A DNA stretch of 12,836 nucleotides from Bacteroidales bacterium (GTDB lineage: Bacteria; Bacteroidota; Bacteroidia; Bacteroidales; WCHB1-69), in contig JAISAD010000180.1 in assembly GCA_031266895.1 (NCBI GenBank), forward strand, positions 1-12,836, given 5' to 3'. Numbering within the stretch: position 1 is the stretch's first letter; every line of letters starts with the position of its first letter. Of the stretch, positions 8,624 through 12,836 are shown one piece after another. The position numbers and the translations under genes were made by a program. The notes under the pieces are model-generated. The model saw only the letters and a list, made by a program, of their open reading frames with translations. It did not search any database and was not told the DNA's origin.

Positions 8624-9889
8624 ATGAAATACCACAGCATTAAGCCATTATTATTAGCAGCAGTTGCAATATGGTTATTTGCCGCTTGCGATCAGGATGT
8701 AGCCCCTGTTATGACCTACAACGGACCAAAGGCGAATTGCACGATTGCCCAATTGTTGACCTACCACGAAGTCGGGGCATTAGACTCTTATGACTCTATT
8801 CCTGCAGGTACGGTTATTTCGGGGATTGTTACTTCGAGCGACGAAGCGGGAAACTGTTATAAATTTCTCACTATTCAAGACAGCACCGGCGGCATTCAAA
8901 TTAAGATAGGAAACACGGCACTATTTCATAAATACTCTGTAGGCAAGCGTATTTATGTGAAATGTGATGGCCTTGTGCTGGGCGATTACCGCAAATTGCA
9001 TCAGTTGGGCTGGTGGGATGCCGGCGCTGTGAATGGCTCAAATTTCGGTGCCATGGCAGCTATTACGCCCAACAGAGAGAGCGAATATATTTTCCGTGAC
9101 GGGGCTCCACAGCATGAGCCTGCTCCGGTTGTAATTACTGCTGCTACTCAAATCAAATCCGAATATTACAACTGTCTGGTTAAAATTGAGGCGGCTTCGT
9201 TTGCCATGGGGGGGGGGGCCAATTTCTCGGAAAGCACAGCTGCAACCAGCCGCACGCTCAATATTGCCGGTGGCGGCAGTGTAGAAGTAAGAACCAGCAA
9301 TTATGCCACTTTTGCTTCCTCCATTTTGCCGGAAGGCAGCGGTGCAGTATATGGCATTTTAACCCGTTATAACAACACAAATCAATTAACAATCAGAACA
9401 CTCAAAGACTTGCAAGGCTTTGTAAGCAGAGCAGATATTCTCACGGTAGATTTCTCGCAAAATCCGTTTGATAACGGCTGGCAGCAAATCACCGCTACAG
9501 GCAGCGACTCGTGGCAATATTTCTCCAACAGCATGTATCATGGCTTTGTTATTTACGGCCATACCGGAAGTTGCAGCTATCTGATTTCACCGGATATAGA
9601 TGCTGTGCCTAACATGACCTTAACGCTTTCACATCGCATTCCAGATAATTTGGGCAATGCTGCAGGCATGAAATTGTACTATACTACTGCATTTGGTGGT
9701 ACAATTAATGAGGCTGATTTGCATGAACTCACTATTCCCTCCTACCCTTCTAATGAAGGAACCGTAACTATTTCATTACCAAGCAATATGTCTTCTCGTT
9801 ACAGATTAATATTTAAATATGCCGACAGTCAAACCTCCACATGGTACATTAACGGGATTACAGTTTCGGGGGAAGTTGCAAGCCTGTAA
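8624..9889 (+). CDS. DUF5689 surface lipoprotein with an in-frame poly-G tract
   Basis: A 421-residue lipoprotein: signal peptide ending in the lipobox LFAAC, with C22 as the lipidated cysteine. Residues about 38-265 form a DUF5689 region; the portion with VTSSDEAGNCYK (69-80), IQDSTGGIQIKI (84-95) and a GLVLGDYRKLHQLG segment looks like an OB-fold of the kind found beside secreted nucleases. Residues about 272-421 resemble a choice-of-anchor J (cleaved adhesin-like, jelly-roll) domain, with DNGWQ, SYLISPDID and KLYYTT. The gene lies 57 nt after the receptor and 57 nt before a paralogue, presumably in one transcript. A run of 11 G at codons 195-199 keeps the frame only at its present length. 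The likely role is a surface-exposed partner of the receptor, holding substrate or partner proteins; this is inferred. Confidence 0.85.
   Translation: MKYHSIKPLLLAAVAIWLFAACDQDVAPVMTYNGPKANCTIAQLLTYHEVGALDSYDSIPAGTVISGIVTSSDEAGNCYKFLTIQDSTGGIQIKIGNTALFHKYSVGKRIYVKCDGLVLGDYRKLHQLGWWDAGAVNGSNFGAMAAITPNRESEYIFRDGAPQHEPAPVVITAATQIKSEYYNCLVKIEAASFAMGGGANFSESTAATSRTLNIAGGGSVEVRTSNYATFASSILPEGSGAVYGILTRYNNTNQLTIRTLKDLQGFVSRADILTVDFSQNPFDNGWQQITATGSDSWQYFSNSMYHGFVIYGHTGSCSYLISPDIDAVPNMTLTLSHRIPDNLGNAAGMKLYYTTAFGGTINEADLHELTIPSYPSNEGTVTISLPSNMSSRYRLIFKYADSQTSTWYINGITVSGEVASL
9208..9218 (+). repeat. Homopolymeric G11 tract inside a lipoprotein gene
   Basis: Eleven consecutive G spanning the last base of Met195, three glycine codons and the first base of Ala199. 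Loss of one G would bring a TAG at 9282-9284 into frame (about 219 residues made); gain of one would bring a TAA at 9370-9372 into frame (about 249 residues). Either removes the whole C-terminal domain. Such tracts are classic slipped-strand mispairing sites. The paralogous gene downstream has no equivalent. Confidence 0.9.
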
Positions 9890-9906
9890 ACAAGCAAAAC
9901 ATGAAC

Positions 9907-9936
9907 CTTATAAATTTAATTATCTTATAAATTTAA
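9907..9936 (+). repeat. Tandem 13-bp direct repeat before the second lipoprotein
   Basis: CTTATAAATTTAA occurs exactly twice (9907-9919 and 9924-9936) separated by TTAT. Each copy contains the 8-bp palindrome TAAATTTA, with centres 17 bp apart. It lies in the 57-nt gap between the two lipoprotein genes, ending ten bases before the ATG. It could be a regulator site, an AT-rich translation enhancer or a simple local duplication. Confidence 0.8.
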
Positions 9937-9946
9937 CGCAACAAAA

Positions 9947-11239
9947 ATGAAAAGGAACATTTTAACAGGAATAGGCTACTGCTTGATACTCTTGTTTTCT
10001 TCGTGCGAAAAGCATTATAATGACCCTGAGTTTGCGGTGCCGAAATATACAGGACCAGCCGCCAATAAAACTATTGCCGACATTAAGGCGATGCGAGTAA
10101 GTGCTTCCGGCGTGGACTCCATTTGCCGATACAACGAGCCATTTATTGTAAAGGCTGTTGTTGTGAGCAGCGATGAAGGCGGCAATTACTACAAATCCAT
10201 GGTAGTACAGGATGAAACCGGCGGCATCGAAATAGAAATTGACCGTACCGGCCTTTACAATGACTATCCTGCAGGACAGGTGGTTTATATTGACTGCCGC
10301 GGTTTGGTAGTAGGCAACTACCACGATTTACCGCAAATAGGATGGGAATATCAAGGGGGAGTAGGCCGCATCAACCAGCTGTTTCTCAACAAATATATCC
10401 ACAAAGACGGGCTGCCCAATACCAACAATCTACCTGAACCGGTGGTTATCAAAGGCGCTACGGAATTGGATATTTCCAATGTCTGCAAACTGGTGAAAAT
10501 AGAAAATTGCGCTTTTGATCCTGCTGATGTGGGATTGCCCTTTGCCAGCAATGACCTGATTACCAACAGAACTCTTCTTATCAATAGCGCTTCCATGAAA
10601 GTACGAACCTCCAACTATGCCAAATTCAGAAGCATGTCAGTGCCAGCCGGAACCGGTACAATCTACGGGATTCTAACCGTTTATGCCTCCGGATCAAGCA
10701 ATACCTGGCAGTTGATGCTGCGTACCAAAGATGATGTGTGTTTCGGCGAAACACCCCATGCGACACAAATATTGCAATCTTTTACTTTCGACGCCAACAG
10801 CTTAACCTCAGGCGGATGGCGTTCAGAGCCGGGCAGCAGCCCCACTTTATGGAAATATGCTACGCAAGATGGTCAGCAATTTGTATATCACACCAATGGC
10901 AGCACTGTTTGCGACGACTGGCTAATTTCACCTGCTATTACCCAAAACGACCGCAGTGGTGTATCCATGATACTCAATTGCAGAATGAGCGGCGAGGCGG
11001 GGTTACAGGATTTTTATCGGATTTATTATTCCACCACAGCCTCCAGCAGTGGGTTCAACGAGGCAGAGTGGACGCTTTTGCCGGCTAATATCGCATCTAC
11101 AAATGACTTCTCGGATGCTGTCACTATTGACGCATCATTAATTAGCGGCAGCAATTTCAGAATTGCCATGCGGTACCACAATAGCAACGGAACTCCATCG
11201 GCCAGATGGCAAATTAAAGAATTAAGATTTGAAAAATAG
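9947..11239 (+). CDS. DUF5689 surface lipoprotein, paralogue of the preceding gene
   Basis: A 430-residue lipoprotein with signal peptide and lipobox LFSSC (lipidated C20). Residues about 36-265 form the DUF5689 region; the OB-like part carries VVSSDEGGNYYK and VVQDETGGIEIEI, a GLYNDYPAGQ turn and GLVVGNYHDLPQIGW, closely paralleling the first lipoprotein. Residues about 270-430 form a choice-of-anchor J domain with the typical DDWLISPAI and YRIYYSTT segments. The two proteins share domain order and length but have clearly diverged, so this is an old tandem duplication with probable division of labour. Its stop codon lies one base before the ribBA start. Surface location and cooperation with the upstream receptor are inferred from lipidation and position. 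Confidence 0.87.
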   Translation: MKRNILTGIGYCLILLFSSCEKHYNDPEFAVPKYTGPAANKTIADIKAMRVSASGVDSICRYNEPFIVKAVVVSSDEGGNYYKSMVVQDETGGIEIEIDRTGLYNDYPAGQVVYIDCRGLVVGNYHDLPQIGWEYQGGVGRINQLFLNKYIHKDGLPNTNNLPEPVVIKGATELDISNVCKLVKIENCAFDPADVGLPFASNDLITNRTLLINSASMKVRTSNYAKFRSMSVPAGTGTIYGILTVYASGSSNTWQLMLRTKDDVCFGETPHATQILQSFTFDANSLTSGGWRSEPGSSPTLWKYATQDGQQFVYHTNGSTVCDDWLISPAITQNDRSGVSMILNCRMSGEAGLQDFYRIYYSTTASSSGFNEAEWTLLPANIASTNDFSDAVTIDASLISGSNFRIAMRYHNSNGTPSARWQIKELRFEK

Positions 11240-11240
11240 C

Positions 11241-12452
11241 ATGAACAATCCCTTTTATAACATAAAGGAGGCTCTGGAAGATTTTAAAAACGGCAAATTC
11301 CTGATTGTCGTAGATGACGAAGATCGTGAAAATGAAGGTGATTTTATCATTGCAGCAGAACATATCACTCCCGAAAAGGTAAATTTTATGTTGAGCTACG
11401 GACGTGGCGTGCTCTGTACCCCCATTACGGAGGAGCGTTGTAAAGAATTAGATTTGGATATGCAGGTCAATAATAACACCTCGCTGCATGAAACGCCCTT
11501 TACCGTTACGGTTGATTTACTTGGAAATGGATGTACCACAGGTGTTTCCATGTTCGATCGAGCTTCCACTATCAAAGCGCTGGCCGATCCCAGCCTCAAA
11601 CCCGCCGATTTGGGGCGGCCGGGACATATCAATCCGTTGCGTGCCAGAAACGGCGGAGTATTGGTACGTGCAGGCCACACGGAAGCTACGGTTGATTTAG
11701 CCCGACTGGCAGGCTGCTATCCTGCCGGAGCCCTAATCGAAGTTATCAACCCGGACGGCACTATGGCTCGCTTGCCCCAGCTTATGGAAATTGCAACACA
11801 ACACAACATTAAGATAATTTCCATTCAGGATTTGATTGCCTATCGGGTACAGCATGAAAAACTGATTAGAAAAGAACAGGAGGTAACTTTGCCCACCGAA
11901 TGGGGCACTTTTCAATTGATTGCCTATACACAGCTTACCAACAGCAACACCCATTTAGTACTTAAAAAAGGGAACTGGCAGGCGGAAGAAGATGTCCTGG
12001 TACGCGTACACTCTTCCTGTGCTACGGGCGATATTTTCGGCTCGTGCAAATGCGACTGTGGAGCACAACTTCACCACTCCATGAAAATGGTTGAAGAGGC
12101 CGGCAAAGGCATGGTACTCTACATGAATCAGGAAGGGCGAGGCATCGGACTGGTAAACAAGCTGAAAGCCTATCACCTGCAAGAGCTGGGCATGGATACC
12201 GTAGAAGCTAATCTGGAACTGGGATTTAGAGCTGATGAGCGTGATTATGGCATTGGGGCACAGATTCTCCGAGATCAGAACGCCACAAAAATACGCCTTA
12301 TAACCAATAACCCAAGTAAACGGGTAGGCCTGCTGGGACACGGCATTGAAATTATAGAAACCATTCCCATCATTATTGAGCCAAACAATGTAAACTTCAA
12401 ATATTTAAAGACAAAGCAGGAGAAAATGGGGCATCAATTGCATTTGAAATAA
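11241..12452 (+). CDS. ribBA: Bifunctional riboflavin enzyme: DHBP synthase / GTP cyclohydrolase II
   Basis: A 403-residue cytosolic fusion that makes both precursors of riboflavin. The N-terminal RibB part (about 1-200) converts ribulose 5-phosphate to 3,4-dihydroxy-2-butanone 4-phosphate and keeps DDEDRENEGDF (25-35), GRGVLCTPI, TGVSMFDRAST and the GHTEA motif (145-149). The C-terminal RibA part (about 205-403) opens the GTP imidazole ring and keeps RVHSSCATGD, the zinc cysteines C260, C271 and C273, YMNQEGRGIGL, ERDYGIG and ITNNPSKRVGL. Both halves therefore look active. I use the ATG at 11241; a TTG at 11229 in the same frame would overlap the previous gene and adds nothing conserved. It starts one base after the lipoprotein stop, so translation is probably coupled to the surface operon. 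No flavin riboswitch is visible. Confidence 0.97.
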   Translation: MNNPFYNIKEALEDFKNGKFLIVVDDEDRENEGDFIIAAEHITPEKVNFMLSYGRGVLCTPITEERCKELDLDMQVNNNTSLHETPFTVTVDLLGNGCTTGVSMFDRASTIKALADPSLKPADLGRPGHINPLRARNGGVLVRAGHTEATVDLARLAGCYPAGALIEVINPDGTMARLPQLMEIATQHNIKIISIQDLIAYRVQHEKLIRKEQEVTLPTEWGTFQLIAYTQLTNSNTHLVLKKGNWQAEEDVLVRVHSSCATGDIFGSCKCDCGAQLHHSMKMVEEAGKGMVLYMNQEGRGIGLVNKLKAYHLQELGMDTVEANLELGFRADERDYGIGAQILRDQNATKIRLITNNPSKRVGLLGHGIEIIETIPIIIEPNNVNFKYLKTKQEKMGHQLHLK

Positions 12453-12467
12453 TTCTTTGTAATTTTG
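12437..12467 (+). promoter_or_regulatory. Bacteroides-type promoter of the HU-like stub
   Basis: ATTG (12437-12440) and TAATTTTG (12460-12467) are separated by 19 bp, a good match to the Bacteroides -33/-7 promoter. It overlaps the last codons of ribBA. The start site would be near 12474, giving a leader of about 30 nt before the ATG at 12506. CA follows the TTTG here, as it does in the EEP promoter. Confidence 0.65.
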
Positions 12468-12505
12468 CAGCTGATAATTCAATCACTAATTATAATCAAA
12501 AAATC

Positions 12506-12571
12506 ATGGCTGTAACTTATGTTCTTACCCCAAAGGGGAATCCGAGCAATCTGCATTTTAAAAAGGTATAA
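12506..12571 (+). pseudogene. Truncated HU-family DNA-binding protein remnant
   Basis: An open frame of 21 residues beginning MAVTYVLTPKGNPSN, which resembles the N-terminus of Bacteroidales HU/IHF-like proteins (these start with a short beta-strand and a K-x-NPxNP segment and run to about 120-160 residues). The match ends after about 16 residues with LHFKKV and a stop. None of the three frames in the next 66 bases restores the HU dimerisation core or the DNA-binding arm, and the next gene ends there on the other strand. A good promoter stands before it, so the loss may be recent, or it may be a short expressed peptide. The HU assignment rests on few residues. Confidence 0.45.
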
Positions 12572-12637
12572 AGGTGCATAAAAAGCATTTAGGACAGGCA
12601 TCAGGACGCAAATAAAAGCATATAGAAAAAGTCAATC

Positions 12638-12836
12638 TCAAATGTGCCCCACCACCAGCGCACTATTAGTGCCTCCAAACCCAAACGAATTTGAAAGATA
12701 AGTATTTATCCTTTTCTCAACGGTTCTTGTAGCGATATTCAGATTCTGCGAATATTCGTCAGGCGTTTCAAAATTGATATTAGGAGCTATGAAATTATGT
12801 AACATCATTAAATTGGAATAGACAATCTCGCTTGCA
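12638..12836 (-). CDS. Beta-ketoacyl-ACP synthase, C-terminal fragment (FabB/FabF-like)
   Basis: The last 65 codons of a gene that runs off the window edge on the minus strand. The visible C-terminus ends in NSFGFGGTNSALVV, the glycine-rich loop of condensing enzymes whose second Phe gates the active site. The preceding ASEIVYSNLMMLHNFIAPNI matches the late helix and strand of KAS I/II enzymes; the closest pattern I recall is the FabB-like group of Bacteroidota. The enzyme condenses acyl chains with malonyl-ACP in fatty acid or related polyketide (for example aryl polyene) synthesis; which of these cannot be told from this fragment. The catalytic Cys and His residues lie outside the window. 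It converges with the HU-like stub, 66 bp away. Confidence 0.85.
   Translation of the reverse strand, partial: ASEIVYSNLMMLHNFIAPNINFETPDEYSQNLNIATRTVEKRINTYLSNSFGFGGTNSALVVGHI

Noticed and set aside
11229..11240. A ribBA start at TTG 11229
   Set aside because: It overlaps the preceding lipoprotein stop and adds four unconserved residues, while the ATG at 11241 gives the usual N-terminus.
11180..11241. A flavin (FMN) riboswitch before ribBA
   Set aside because: The region is lipoprotein coding sequence up to one base before the start, with no room and no recognisable conserved core.
11262..11275. A strong AAAGGAGG Shine-Dalgarno-like string near the start of ribBA
   Set aside because: It encodes conserved residues of RibBA (Ile-Lys-Glu-Ala), and no start codon follows at a suitable distance.
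12572..12637. Missing part of the HU-like gene in another frame
   Set aside because: All three plus frames were read; none gives HU-like sequence, only short runs ended by stops.

Overview
The window looks like a chromosomal piece of a Bacteroidota bacterium, most likely a member of the Bacteroidales. The evidence is a TonB-dependent receptor-type barrel, two lipoproteins of the DUF5689 type, promoters of the Bacteroides form (TAnnTTTG at -7, in two cases with an upstream tetramer near -33), few clear Shine-Dalgarno sites, and housekeeping proteins (GlyA, RibBA, a FabB-like synthase) with Bacteroidales-like sequences. I cannot name genus or species.

Layout. (1) 27-1247, plus: an LplT-like major facilitator transporter. 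(2) 1305-3426, minus: a very AT-rich type II restriction-modification pair, a Dam/DpnM-type adenine methyltransferase followed with an 8-nt overlap by a PD-(D/E)XK endonuclease. It lies between the transporter and glyA. (3) 3504-4784, minus: glyA. (4) 4849-5895, minus: an exported endonuclease/exonuclease/phosphatase-family protein. (5) 6026-12452, plus, divergent from (4): an outer-membrane receptor-like barrel, two paralogous DUF5689 lipoproteins and ribBA, with gaps of 57, 57 and 1 nt. (6) 12506-12571: a 21-codon stub resembling the N-terminus of an HU-family DNA-binding protein, behind a good promoter. (7) 12638-12836, minus: the C-terminus of a beta-ketoacyl-ACP synthase.

The most interesting part is the divergent block 4849-11239. 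A secreted phosphoesterase/nuclease faces an outer-membrane transporter-like protein and two surface lipoproteins whose DUF5689 domains resemble OB-fold modules found with secreted nucleases. My hypothesis is a cell-surface system that binds, cuts and imports nucleic acid or another phosphodiester substrate. It may be phase-variable: the first lipoprotein gene holds an in-frame run of 11 G, where a change of one base truncates the protein, and the receptor promoter holds a run of 10 T directly against its -7 element. RibBA sits at the end of this operon with a 1-nt gap; a functional link is possible but unproven.

No gene-free stretch longer than 300 bases exists in the window. I saw no tRNA, rRNA, CRISPR array, insertion sequence or convincing riboswitch.
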